Positions 26,649-35,753 are shown, counted from the first letter of the stretch. The stretch is DNA of 64,000 nt from Eubacterium uniforme (GCF_900167115.1 NZ_FUXZ01000004.1:231543-295542); one strand, 5' to 3'. Program-made: numbers and translations. The notes: generated by a model not told the origin, from the letters alone.

Positions 26649-26835
26649 AAACGAATGGGACCATCATTATGGTCCCATTATTTCGTTTCATGTTCGACAA
26701 CATATTATGTTTTGTTAGATTTATTTTTTAACTCTTTCGAGTTTAGGATGACTTTTTAAAGTTAGACTTCTTAAAGAATACTTTCAACTTTCGGATGACG
26801 TTTTTTGTATTTCTTTATCTTATACCATTATTATA
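26649..26835 (-). ncRNA. Putative small RNA or leader, element 2 of the family (diverged)
   Basis: Minus-strand TATAAT (26830-26835), GAGATT at the -35 position (26853-26858), terminator 26649-26688 with the GGGACCAT/ATGGTCCC stem. The module nearest the terminator (GTCATCC-TAAACTCGAAAGAGTT ... ATCTAACAAAACATAATATGTTGTCG) is almost the same as in elements 1 and 3; the first module has diverged but keeps GTCATCC and TCTAAC, and the middle hairpin is replaced. Length about 175 nt. It stands between the histidine kinase stop and the 85-aa gene, and fills the gap 26615-26982. Confidence 0.55.
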
Positions 26836-26880
26836 ATAACTTTTTTGATTTAAATCTCCCATTTTATGTAAATAGTTTAA

Positions 26881-26898
26881 GAACAAATTGTGAACAAA
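26881..26898 (-). promoter_or_regulatory. Direct repeat upstream of RNA element 2
   Basis: TTTGTTC-ACAA-TTTGTTC on the minus strand, again 45 nt from the -10 box of element 2, in sequence that otherwise differs from element 1. Confidence 0.6.
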
Positions 26899-26982
26899 TA
26901 CAGAAAATGTTACGAAACTTATCAAAAATGAATAATTTTGTTCACAATTAGCTATATTTACGTCTTTCAAAATCTTATTGAT

Positions 26983-28458
26983 TTAATTTGTTCTTGGTAT
27001 TACGATTGATAGAATAAATACACCATCTTCTATTTCAACCTTATCTATACCTTCGTACTTTAATACGGTTTCTTTCATATTCTGTACGCCAAAACCATGA
27101 TGCGCTTTATCTTTCTTTGTTGTAATTCGTTCACCTTCATCAAAAAGCCTTGATAATGGTTGCGTCTTTTCCTCTTCATTCATTGAATTCTCTAATTTTA
27201 TAAGAAAGAATTTATCTGTTCTCTTAACAGACAGTTTAATCCATCTATTAATATCCTTAGGTATTTTCTCACAAGCCTCAATGGCATTATCAAGTGCATT
27301 TGCGAATATACTACATACATCCACAGCTTTCATTCCAAGCCCACCATCAATAACTCCTTCAAGAGAAAAATCAATTCCTTCTTCGTCCATCTTAGCCGCT
27401 TTCATTCCAACTATACAATCAAGCATTTCATCTCCAGTTATATATTTCGGAGACATGGATTTAACATTTCCTAAAAGTGTATCAATATATTCCTTCGCAC
27501 CATCATAGTTTTTCTCATCATGCAAAGCGGATAACATTGAAAGATTATTAATAATATCATGTCTAAATGCTCTTATTTCTGTCTGATTCTTTTTATATTG
27601 ATTGATATAATCTAGCTCCGCTGAAATATATTCTTCCTGAATAAGAGTTTTATCCAATACATATTTTCTAGATATTATGATCATAAAAAAGAATGGTATA
27701 ACTATACACAACGCAAGCATTATAACTCCAAGTTCATATCCCATGTATCTTTCACGTTCAGATTCATCTAACCCCTTCATAAATGGTAAGTATAAAATAG
27801 CAATCATTAATACTTCCCATAAAATAAAGTATAATCTAAATTTCCAACCTATATACATTGTTCGATGTTTTTTATACATACTAAAATACAATACCAAAAA
27901 GAAAATAAGCATTATTAAAAGGTATGTAAATGTAAATACAAACGCAGATAATCCACCCTCATATTTATAAAAATTTATAATACCATCAATTGGTAATTTC
28001 CTCTGATCCAAGAAAAACATAATCGAAAAATGCATTCCACTTGTAATGTACACTTCAAATACCATTGTAAATAAGAAAGCACAAATACTATTTATAATTC
28101 GCTGTCTTTTAAATGTTAACAATGGTATCAGTATCATAATCACAAGACAAACTACTGTATTAACCATATCTATCCAGGCTTGTTCCGATATTATTCCCAT
28201 ACCTTTCTCATATTTTTCATTCCAACTTGGTCTTAATATCAAATAATCATGTATAACTGTAAACATATTTAAACTAAAGCCTATAACCATACTAGCAAAT
28301 ACCGGCATCAATGTTTTCCTATTGAAAGAACCTTCTTTACCTATGAAACATATCATTATCATTATTACAGAAAGTATGGCAGCCCATTCTCCTGTATAGC
28401 CAACGATTGCAAGTATACTATCTTGTAAAATCGAAAAAAACTTATCCCCACATGTCAT
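26983..28458 (-). CDS. AgrC-like GHKL-domain sensor histidine kinase (orphan)
   Basis: 491 aa. The first 270 residues hold about seven membrane helices with little outside, as in peptide-sensing kinases of the AgrC/ComD (HPK10) type. The kinase part has the H-box FRHDIINNLSMLSALHDEKNYDGAKEYI (phospho-acceptor His), ANALDNAIEACEKI (N-box) and HGFGVQNMKETVLKYEG (G-box), the GHKL form. A LytTR response regulator is the usual partner, but none is encoded next to it; no AgrB or peptide gene is seen either. RNA element 3 lies directly upstream and element 2 downstream. A GGGG ribosome site precedes the ATG. Confidence 0.9.
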   Translation of the reverse strand: MTCGDKFFSILQDSILAIVGYTGEWAAILSVIMIMICFIGKEGSFNRKTLMPVFASMVIGFSLNMFTVIHDYLILRPSWNEKYEKGMGIISEQAWIDMVNTVVCLVIMILIPLLTFKRQRIINSICAFLFTMVFEVYITSGMHFSIMFFLDQRKLPIDGIINFYKYEGGLSAFVFTFTYLLIMLIFFLVLYFSMYKKHRTMYIGWKFRLYFILWEVLMIAILYLPFMKGLDESERERYMGYELGVIMLALCIVIPFFFMIIISRKYVLDKTLIQEEYISAELDYINQYKKNQTEIRAFRHDIINNLSMLSALHDEKNYDGAKEYIDTLLGNVKSMSPKYITGDEMLDCIVGMKAAKMDEEGIDFSLEGVIDGGLGMKAVDVCSIFANALDNAIEACEKIPKDINRWIKLSVKRTDKFFLIKLENSMNEEEKTQPLSRLFDEGERITTKKDKAHHGFGVQNMKETVLKYEGIDKVEIEDGVFILSIVIPRTN

Positions 28459-28494
28459 ATTATATACCCCTTTATATTAATTAATTCACGCACA

Positions 28495-28745
28495 AAATGA
28501 ATGGAACCACTTACGCGGTCCCATTCATTTCTGTCAAGATTGACAACATATTATGTTTTGTTAGATTTATTTTAAAACTCTTTCGAGTTAAGGATGACTT
28601 CTTTGAATGGGATTAAATTGAATTAATCCCATTCATCCATTTCTGGTTGACAACAATTTTATTTATGTTAGATTTTTATTTACGAGTTCTCTCGAACTCA
28701 AAGGATGAATATTTATAAGATGTTTTATCTTATGTCATTATTATA
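28495..28745 (-). ncRNA. Putative small RNA or leader, element 3 of the family, upstream of the histidine kinase
   Basis: Over 28542-28745 it differs from element 1 (26028-26232) by one substitution and one single-base indel. Minus-strand TATAAT (28740-28745), AAGATT at the -35 position (28763-28768), terminator 28495-28530 (AAATGAATGG.ACC with GGTCCCATTCATTT, then TTTTG). Terminator sequence has changed on both arms so as to keep pairing (AAATGAAT with ATTCATTT where element 1 has AACGAAT). The kinase start is about 37 nt beyond, so the terminator could also act as an attenuator. Fills the gap 28459-28936 with the terminator at 28903. Confidence 0.6.
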
Positions 28746-28790
28746 TTCATTTTTTAGTGTTAAATCTTCCACTTTCTGTAAAAAAAATAA

Positions 28791-28808
28791 GAACAAATTG
28801 TGAACAAA
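28791..28808 (-). promoter_or_regulatory. Direct repeat upstream of RNA element 3
   Basis: TTTGTTC-ACAA-TTTGTTC on the minus strand, 45 nt from the -10 box of element 3. The flanking 13 nt (28809-28821) also match element 1. Confidence 0.6.
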
Positions 28809-28902
28809 CAAAAAATAATTTATAAACATGTGGCATTTTTACCTAACAAACTATGGAAAATAACATTTTAACTCGCATTTCGCATAAAATCCCTAAAATA
28901 AC

Positions 28903-28935
28903 AAAAAGACCTTCCTCCCCGGATAGGTCTTTTTT
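28903..28935 (-). terminator. Terminator of the exonuclease gene
   Basis: AAAAAGACCT (28903-28912) pairs with AGGTCTTTTT (28925-28935), right past the stop at 28937 on the minus strand. Confidence 0.9.
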
Positions 28936-28936
28936 G

Positions 28937-29965
28937 TTAATCATCTAGCTCTTCTATTTCTTCTATCTCTTCTTCATAGCTAGATCCCTTTTCTTTTTCT
29001 TCGCGCATCTCCATCTTTTCTCTAATTCTGCGCTCTCTTCTTTTTTCTCTGATTGCCTTCTGTTTATCAGCAATCTTCTGTGCTCCTTCTTCATCTGTTG
29101 ATTTCAAAATCTTTATCGCATAGCACATATCTTCTTCTGCTGATTTGATTCTCAACTTTCCTCGAACCAAACCATGTTCTTTACAATATCCAACACAATA
29201 ATGTGTTTTCATGCCATCTGAGAACCAGTTAATACGTCTTTCAAGAGGTTTATCACAAATATTACAGTTCATAGTAGTCAATTCTTTGTCTCTAAACATT
29301 TCTTCTTTATCAAAAAATTCTCTTGAAACATACTTTGTATAATTCTCAAATCTAATGAAAATTTCTTCTTCCTTAATACGAGGTAAATAGAATGTATCTA
29401 CTGAAAAAAATCCCTGAACCTTTTTAAAGTCCATAGTCTTCATAACTCTCGCTGTATATATTGAATCATCTATCGCTCTATGGAATGGTATATCCATATC
29501 AATCTTCAATTCTTCTACCGCGTATGAAAGAGTTCTTTTAGTTCGTCCGTTTTCATAACAAAGACTATACATCTTTTGTAGATCATAGAAGAATAATGGG
29601 AAATCCAATACTCTTTCTAAATGATAAAACTTCATATTTCTTTGAAGTTCTCTCAAATCCATTGTTCCCCATGTTACAAATCTATAATCATCTCCACACC
29701 ATTCTAGAAAATCATAAATAACACTTCTAAAACTTCTTCCTTCATATAACTCATCTAACGTGATATGAGTTATATCTTTAACCTTATAATGGAGTTGTTT
29801 ATAAATACGTGGTTTTATAATCTCACTGAATTTATCTATAATCTCAAAGTCTTCGTTAAGTTTAACGGCACCAATTTCAATGATTTCAAATGGAAGACCT
29901 TTTGCCTCATTGCCTTTTCCATAAGGACACTGGTTCCACTCTAAATCCATGACAATATAGTCCAT
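28937..29965 (-). CDS. DEDD-type 3'-5' exonuclease domain protein with zinc-ribbon-like tail
   Basis: 342 aa. Residues 1-190 are an RNase T/DnaQ-like exonuclease: YIVMDLEWNQ (first Asp/Glu), IIEIGAVKLNEDFEIIDKFSEIIKP, ITHITLDELYEG, then the last motif HRAIDDSIYTARVM (DEDDh His and Asp). This start fits the KapD/ERI-1-like group. The C-terminal part has CNICDKPLERRINWFSDGMKTHYCVGYCKEHG, four Cys and a His that may bind zinc, then a long basic and acidic helical tail. Probable cytoplasmic DNA or RNA trimming enzyme; substrate unknown. tRNA-Arg lies 40 nt upstream on the same strand. Confidence 0.88.
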   Translation of the reverse strand: MDYIVMDLEWNQCPYGKGNEAKGLPFEIIEIGAVKLNEDFEIIDKFSEIIKPRIYKQLHYKVKDITHITLDELYEGRSFRSVIYDFLEWCGDDYRFVTWGTMDLRELQRNMKFYHLERVLDFPLFFYDLQKMYSLCYENGRTKRTLSYAVEELKIDMDIPFHRAIDDSIYTARVMKTMDFKKVQGFFSVDTFYLPRIKEEEIFIRFENYTKYVSREFFDKEEMFRDKELTTMNCNICDKPLERRINWFSDGMKTHYCVGYCKEHGLVRGKLRIKSAEEDMCYAIKILKSTDEEGAQKIADKQKAIREKRRERRIREKMEMREEKEKGSSYEEEIEEIEELDD

Positions 29966-30005
29966 AACTCTTAACTTTCCTTTATATTAAATTTTTATTC
30001 AAAAA

Positions 30006-30079
30006 CGACCCAGACAGGAATCGAACCTGCGACGTTCCGCTTAGGAGGCGGACCCTCTATCCTACTGAGGTACTAGGCC
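30006..30079 (-). tRNA. tRNA-Arg (anticodon CCT)
   Basis: Acceptor arms GGCCTAG and CTGGGTC pair with two G-U pairs; D-arm CCTC..GAGG; anticodon stem TCCGC/GCGGA around CTCCTAA, anticodon CCT; T-arm GCAGGTTCGATTCCTGT. Discriminator G, no encoded CCA. Confidence 0.95.
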
Positions 30080-30189
30080 ACACCCTATATATTTTACCAA
30101 TTTTCACATACAAACGCAAGGATTCTAAGAAAAAACTTAGGTTTATTGCCTTTATTTAGGCCATTTGCTCTGTGTATTTGCTCGATTTT

Positions 30190-30218
30190 TTGAAATAATT
30201 TACCTAATATGATATAAT
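30190..30218 (+). promoter_or_regulatory. Promoter of the secreted SGNH/Big2/FN3 protein gene
   Basis: TTGAAA (30190-30195), 17-nt spacer, TATAAT (30213-30218), with TG extension; 50 nt before the start codon. Confidence 0.8.
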
Positions 30219-30267
30219 CTGTCTTGTCGTAAAATTTATAAAGAAACACAGATTAAGGAGAAATTAT

Positions 30268-32199
30268 ATGAAAACTAGAAAAAGAATTCTTTCTATAATA
30301 ATGGCAATCGCCCTTGTTATAGGTAGTCCGTACGTTGAAAACATAGCATTTGCTGCAAATGATGCAACAATAAATAAGCCTATTGAAGTACTTTTTATTG
30401 GTAATTCATTAACTCACAGAAATTCAATGCCAGCTATTTTCGAAGGTATTTCAGAAGCTAACGGAGTTGACGTTAATACTACAATGCTTGCATTCAGTAG
30501 TTATTACTTATCTTATTTTGCAGATCCAACAAATGACTATGGAAAGCAGTTAAGACAATTACTAGAGAAAAACTCATATGACTTTGTAGTAGTTCAGGCT
30601 CAGTCATCTGAAGCACTCAGCATGTACGAAACATCAACAATTCCATCAGCAACAACACTTGCTAATCTTATTAGAAATAATGGTGCTGAACCAGTTATGT
30701 ATATGACTTGGGCATACAAAAATAAATGTAGCTACGAACAGGATGGTAAAACAATTACTACTGACAATGCTACAATGACCGAAAAATTATCAGAAGCATA
30801 TTATCGCATGGGAAATGAACTTGGCGCAAAAGTTGCACCAGCAGGTCAGAACTTTAAGAGATATAAAGACCTTTTCCCTAACGAAGAATTATATAATGAA
30901 GACGAAAAACATCCTACATATTTAGGAAGCTACCTTGCAGCATGCACAATTTACAATACTATTTTCTCTGATTATCAGTTCTCTGATAATGAAGAAGAAA
31001 ACATTGCAAAACAGTCATGCATCGGTTGTCCTTATTACAAATCTGAAGAACTACCAAATATTAAGATTAATAAGGAAAAAGCTGAACATTGTCAGATGAT
31101 TTCAGACGTTACAATGTCAGCAAATGCTCCATATGTTTCAATTCCATTTAAAGGAACCGGAAGATTTTTCGCAAGTGTAGATGCAAGTAAATCAAATGAC
31201 CTTTACAAAGAGCTTTGTCCAAATGGTGATAAGATTACTTTTTCAACTCTTGATAACTCAATAGTTTCTATTGATAAAACAACTGGAAAGTTTAAAGCTA
31301 ACAAAGTTGGAACAACTCTTATAAAGGCAACTTCAGAAAGTGGAGTTTCAATTTGCCAGACAGTAAATGTTCGTATGCCTGCTTCCGGCGTCAGTTTTAA
31401 CGAAGACAAAAGTTCAATGCATGTTGGTGAAACTAAAAAAATTAATGCAACAGTTCTTCCAGCAAATGCAACAGACAAATCATTAACATGGACATCAAGC
31501 AATACAAGCATTGCAACAGTTAATAACGGAACAGTTACAGCACTTACTCCTGGAACTGTTACAATTACTGCTAGAACACATAATGGTTATTCAGCTCAAA
31601 CTACAATTACTATTTCATTAACTACTCCAACTAATTTAACTCTTAAACATACAAAATCAAGCAAGGGTGGCGCTTATATAAACATCACAGCAAGTTGGAA
31701 TAGTGTTGCTAAAGCTGAAAAATACATTGTATATAGAAGTACATCAAGCAACGGAACATATAAAAAAGTAGCTACTGTAAGTAATACAACATACACAGAT
31801 TCAAATCTTAAACGTGGTTCAAAATACTTCTATAAGGTATATGCTTCATGTGGAGTTCTTGCTTATAGATCAGCTGAATCAAGTATTGCATCATATCTTG
31901 TTCCATTAAAAGCTAAAATTGCTTCAGCTGCAAGAACAAAAAATAAAACTTATATTAAACTTAACTGGAATGAACAGAGTAATGCTAATGGTTACTTAAT
32001 TTACCGTGCGGTTAATAAAAAGACTAATACATATAAATTAATTAAAAAAATCACAAAAAATACTAAGATTTCATTTATTGATAAAACAACTAAAAAGAAC
32101 AGACAGTATTTCTATAAGATTTGCGCATACACTAAGAATGGTAACGTTAATACAAACGGCGCATACTCAAAGATTGTAAGAGTTAAAAAAGCAAAATAA
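30268..32199 (+). CDS. Secreted SGNH-like (DUF4886-type) protein with Big2 and two fibronectin III domains
   Basis: 643 aa. Signal peptide at 1-29 (ends AFAA). Residues 38-265 resemble the SGNH hydrolase fold of DUF4886: VLFIGNSLTHRNSMPAIF gives the Ser block, and EKHPTYLGSYLAACTIY the His block. Then a bacterial Ig-like Big2 domain (about 370-450, SSMHVGETKKINATVLPANATDKSLTWTSSN) and two fibronectin type III repeats (about 455-640), each with WN and YKI/YKV segments. No sorting signal or membrane helix at the end, so it is secreted or bound through its repeats. It may de-esterify plant or host glycans; the substrate is unknown. Confidence 0.88.
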   Translation: MKTRKRILSIIMAIALVIGSPYVENIAFAANDATINKPIEVLFIGNSLTHRNSMPAIFEGISEANGVDVNTTMLAFSSYYLSYFADPTNDYGKQLRQLLEKNSYDFVVVQAQSSEALSMYETSTIPSATTLANLIRNNGAEPVMYMTWAYKNKCSYEQDGKTITTDNATMTEKLSEAYYRMGNELGAKVAPAGQNFKRYKDLFPNEELYNEDEKHPTYLGSYLAACTIYNTIFSDYQFSDNEEENIAKQSCIGCPYYKSEELPNIKINKEKAEHCQMISDVTMSANAPYVSIPFKGTGRFFASVDASKSNDLYKELCPNGDKITFSTLDNSIVSIDKTTGKFKANKVGTTLIKATSESGVSICQTVNVRMPASGVSFNEDKSSMHVGETKKINATVLPANATDKSLTWTSSNTSIATVNNGTVTALTPGTVTITARTHNGYSAQTTITISLTTPTNLTLKHTKSSKGGAYINITASWNSVAKAEKYIVYRSTSSNGTYKKVATVSNTTYTDSNLKRGSKYFYKVYASCGVLAYRSAESSIASYLVPLKAKIASAARTKNKTYIKLNWNEQSNANGYLIYRAVNKKTNTYKLIKKITKNTKISFIDKTTKKNRQYFYKICAYTKNGNVNTNGAYSKIVRVKKAK

Positions 32200-32226
32200 A
32201 AAAAGGTCCGAAAGGACCTTTTTTAT
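32198..32226 (+). terminator. Terminator of the secreted SGNH protein gene
   Basis: AAAAAAAGGTCC-GAAA-GGACCTTTTTT, a GNRA tetraloop hairpin just after the stop. Confidence 0.92.
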
Positions 32227-32252
32227 TTCCCCATCTTTATCTGTTTTTTCTT

Positions 32253-33011
32253 TTACCATCCAAGATCAATAAGCCATGCATTAAGTGCACGTTCCTTATC
32301 TCTCTCAGACTGCTCTTTTGTATTATCATATTCGCCCCTAATATTTCCATCTTCTATGTATAATACTCTTGAACATCTTGAAGCAACTTTAACATCATGT
32401 GTTACCATCATTATGGTAGTTCCCTCTTTATTAATTTTAACGAATTCATTCATAACTTCATCAGAATTAGAGCGATTCAAGGCCCCTGTTGGTTCGTCAG
32501 CGAAAAGTAATTTTGGTTTATTAATTAAACTTCTGCAAATACAAGCTCTTTGTAACTGACCACCTGATACTTCATTAATATCATTATCAGCTGCTTCAAT
32601 AATACCAAGCTTTCTCATTAATTCCTCACCATACTCTTCAACCTCTTTTTTACTTCTCTTATTTTTCTTACTTTCAACTCCTGGAAGAATAATATTATCT
32701 AATATTGAAAGATTTTTCATCATAAACATTTGTTGGAATACAAATCCCATATCATCAAGTCTAACTTCTGATAATTCATTCTTGCTAATCTTAGTAATTT
32801 CCTTTCCATCAAAAATTACACTACCGCTTGTTGGTGCATCCATACCGGATACACTATATAATAATGTTGATTTTCCTGAAGCAGATGGTCCCATAATTGC
32901 AACCATCTCACCTTCTTCAATTTTAAAATTTACATTCTTAAGAACATTATTCTGTCTTTTATCTGCTACGTATGTTTTACAAAGATCCTTTACTTCTATT
33001 ACTGTTGCCAT
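32253..33011 (-). CDS. ABC transporter ATP-binding protein (MacB/BceA-like)
   Basis: 252 aa. Walker A GPSASGKST, Q-loop FVFQQMFMMKNLSILDNI, signature VSGGQLQRACICRSL, Walker B KLLFADEPTGAL and the H-loop VTHD are all present; the EPTGALNRSNSD form is typical of the LolD/MacB/BceA group. It follows the FtsX-type permease gene by 38 nt and forms one transporter with it. In Firmicutes such pairs commonly export or sense antimicrobial peptides, and a two-component system lies nearby, which supports that idea without proving it. Confidence 0.95.
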   Translation of the reverse strand: MATVIEVKDLCKTYVADKRQNNVLKNVNFKIEEGEMVAIMGPSASGKSTLLYSVSGMDAPTSGSVIFDGKEITKISKNELSEVRLDDMGFVFQQMFMMKNLSILDNIILPGVESKKNKRSKKEVEEYGEELMRKLGIIEAADNDINEVSGGQLQRACICRSLINKPKLLFADEPTGALNRSNSDEVMNEFVKINKEGTTIMMVTHDVKVASRCSRVLYIEDGNIRGEYDNTKEQSERDKERALNAWLIDLGW

Positions 33012-33049
33012 ATTATTTTCCTCCTAATATCAATCTAATTTTTCATGTA

Positions 33050-35422
33050 TTATTCAATGTTTGCTGTATCTCTTGCTACAATCTTTCTTGTTGATACAAC
33101 ACTAATATTTGCTGCTACTATAGTTGCTAAAAGTACGATTACTGGATATAAAACAAATCCTCCTATATCGTATCTATATTTAATATCACTTGTTCCAAGC
33201 ATTCCAAAAATAGGTGTGATTAAAAGTTTTGTTAATGGAACCGATAAAACTATCGCAGTAATCATAGCTAAAATAGTTACAATTATAAATCTATTTGTAT
33301 GCCAATTTCTAACAAATGAATCCTTAAATCCAATTGCTTTCAAAAGTGCAATGTCATTCTTTTCTTTATATACAAATGTCTTTTCCATCATTATGATAAG
33401 AAGAACAACAACGAATATTGTTACTATTAAAAGTACGTACTGAACAACTTTAACTGCATCTACAACTGCTAAACAATCAACACAATATTCCTTCTGATTT
33501 AAAACTTTTACTTTTGGATATAATGCCTTAATTTTATCCTTAACTTCTTCTATTTCACTAGCTGTATGGTCTCCTTCAAGGAAAACTGCAATCTGCATTC
33601 CTCCTGCTACGTATGAATAATCAATTTCTGTCTTTTCATTAAATCTTAAAAGTTCACCCATAAGATTCATGGTTCTAAATTTAGCTGTAATAATATATTC
33701 TTTAAAACCTTTACCTGTATCAATTTTAATTGTATCGCCAATTCCTACATTATATTCATCAGCAAGCTTACCAGAAATTGCTATTTCATTTTCATTTTCG
33801 GGAGCTGATCCTTTTGAAAATTTATAATCACTCTGAACTGTATTAATACCCTGTGAATATGTTAGCAAATACTCTTTGCCATCAATTAGAGTTTTCAATT
33901 TATAGTTCATATCAAAACCAACTCTTGAATTAACTCCCTCTTTTTTAAGATCTTCTTTAATGTTATTAAGGAAATTTTCAAAACCTTTTTTACCTTCTAC
34001 ATTGTACATCTGCTTTGAAATACCAGGCATATTATCTATATAAATATCAGCCTTCGCACCAAACATATCAAGAAAAGCGCTACTATTTAATGTTGAATAT
34101 GCATTAACCATTATAAGCATAAATAATATACAAATTGTTGTTGAAATAAAAATATTAAAATATTTCTTTGGACTATCAAGAACATCATTTGCTGCCATAA
34201 ACACTGAAGTCTTTGCTTTGCTCTTTGATAATTTAATTTTATTTTTCTTCTTATATCTTTCACCAGTCATACCACTTCTTATGGCATCAATTGGTGTAAG
34301 CTTCTTAATTCGCTTAGTACAAAAATAAGCAAATCCAATAACTACTATACATACTAAAATACTACCAATTACATTCAATGTGATTCCAAATTCATTACCA
34401 AGATACATTTTATTACTTAAGGTTTGCATTATAACATTTCCAAATGGAACACTTAGTATCAATCCGATACTAACACTTATTATTGAAATAAATGTATATT
34501 TTGTAATATATAATTTTCTTATTGGAGTATCTTTTAATCCAATTGCTTTCATAACTCCAATTTCTCTAAACTCTTCACTAATTGTAAATGAAATTGAAAA
34601 CTTTAAAATGAAAAATGAAATTATGATTAAACAAATACTTAATATAAAGAAGATAAAAATAGCAAACATATCTACTGCATATATTCCTTTTAACTGGTCT
34701 CTGTCAGTTGAAAATGCAATATGTGAAACCTTTGAAATTCCTGCTTTTACATCTTTTACTTTATCTGTTTTAATGTATACACACTGACCACTGTAGCCAT
34801 TCATTATTTTATCATTCGCTTTATAATCTTTAATGTCATCCTCATTAACTATGATTCTTACATTACCAATAAGAGAAGCACCAAGGAAAGCATCTTTTGC
34901 AATACCATCATATATTAATTCTTTCTCTATCCCTTCAAGTTTAACGATGATTTTATCGCCAACTTCTAAGTCATTTGATTCAACGAACTGTGCCGAAATG
35001 TAAGTATGTCCTTTTTCTACTTTTTCTATTTTTTTATTATTCTTATCAAAGACATTTATTTTTAGATCATCAATCGACTGTAATATATTATTTCCAGATC
35101 TCGTTTTACACTCTTCCTTTGTTTTAGCATTAATAAGATCTGTATTTTCAAGGTAAATAACATCTTCTACTTTGTAACTATCTATCTTCTTTTCATTTTT
35201 AAGATATTCATCAGCAGCACCCATACTTCCAGGTCCACTCGTTACAAACATAACATTTTCAATTTCTGCCTTATTCATAAAGTAATCAAGTCCAGTTAAA
35301 ACTGAAACTACATTATTAATTCCACTTGCAACGAAAATGGTTGCTACAATAATAAACATACATAAAATCGTATTTATTGTTTTTCCTTTCTTAATATCTT
35401 TTAATAACATCCTCTTAAACAT
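33050..35422 (-). CDS. FtsX-like ABC transporter permease
   Basis: 790 aa. Layout of a long FtsX/MacB-type permease: helix near 17-38, a large extracellular domain (about 45-240), three helices (about 250-380, with REIGVMKAIGLKDTPIRKLY), a repeat of the unit with a helix near 420, a second extracellular domain and the final helices with NDIALLKAIGFKDSFVRNWH. Two copies of the MKAIGLKD/LKAIGFKD coupling motif mark the two FtsX domains. It pairs with the ATPase downstream. The 361-nt gap upstream of it is the hairpin-repeat block described separately. Confidence 0.92.
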   Translation of the reverse strand: MFKRMLLKDIKKGKTINTILCMFIIVATIFVASGINNVVSVLTGLDYFMNKAEIENVMFVTSGPGSMGAADEYLKNEKKIDSYKVEDVIYLENTDLINAKTKEECKTRSGNNILQSIDDLKINVFDKNNKKIEKVEKGHTYISAQFVESNDLEVGDKIIVKLEGIEKELIYDGIAKDAFLGASLIGNVRIIVNEDDIKDYKANDKIMNGYSGQCVYIKTDKVKDVKAGISKVSHIAFSTDRDQLKGIYAVDMFAIFIFFILSICLIIISFFILKFSISFTISEEFREIGVMKAIGLKDTPIRKLYITKYTFISIISVSIGLILSVPFGNVIMQTLSNKMYLGNEFGITLNVIGSILVCIVVIGFAYFCTKRIKKLTPIDAIRSGMTGERYKKKNKIKLSKSKAKTSVFMAANDVLDSPKKYFNIFISTTICILFMLIMVNAYSTLNSSAFLDMFGAKADIYIDNMPGISKQMYNVEGKKGFENFLNNIKEDLKKEGVNSRVGFDMNYKLKTLIDGKEYLLTYSQGINTVQSDYKFSKGSAPENENEIAISGKLADEYNVGIGDTIKIDTGKGFKEYIITAKFRTMNLMGELLRFNEKTEIDYSYVAGGMQIAVFLEGDHTASEIEEVKDKIKALYPKVKVLNQKEYCVDCLAVVDAVKVVQYVLLIVTIFVVVLLIIMMEKTFVYKEKNDIALLKAIGFKDSFVRNWHTNRFIIVTILAMITAIVLSVPLTKLLITPIFGMLGTSDIKYRYDIGGFVLYPVIVLLATIVAANISVVSTRKIVARDTANIE

Positions 35423-35514
35423 TTTTCATTCCTTTCTATGATTAATTGCTTTCACAATGCCTCTTGTTTCATCTTACACTCATATCATACTATTTAAATT
35501 ATTAAATAATCATT

Positions 35515-35753
35515 AAATGCCAAAGCATTGAGCAAAGCACACAAAAAATAGTACCAAATTTCGAGTTTACTCGCATAATTTGGTACTATTTTTCGTGTAT
35601 TTGGCGATAGCCAACATTGCAAGGAACCGAGGATTTATCCTCGGTTCCTTGCAATGCTTTGCTCAATGCTTTGACATTTATGCTTTGCTCAATACTTTGA
35701 CATTTATGCTTTGCTTAATGCTTTGGCATTTATTATTTAATCAATACTTAGCA
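35515..35753. repeat. Hairpin block with 26-bp tandem repeats
   Basis: The region upstream of the permease gene and past the LRR gene stop. An outer inverted pair, AAATGCCAAAGCATTGAGCAAAGC (35515-35538; given here as its position only is enough to see it) and its complement at 35656-35679, encloses two hairpins: AAAATAGTACCAAATT/AATTTGGTACTATTTT (35545-35560 with 35577-35592) and a 20-bp perfect stem with a 2-nt loop (35615-35656). To the right, 26-bp units (GCTTTGCTCAATRCTTTGAC..) start at 35656, 35682 and 35708, and decay to about 35780. Low complexity of the tandem part is clear. Confidence 0.8.
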
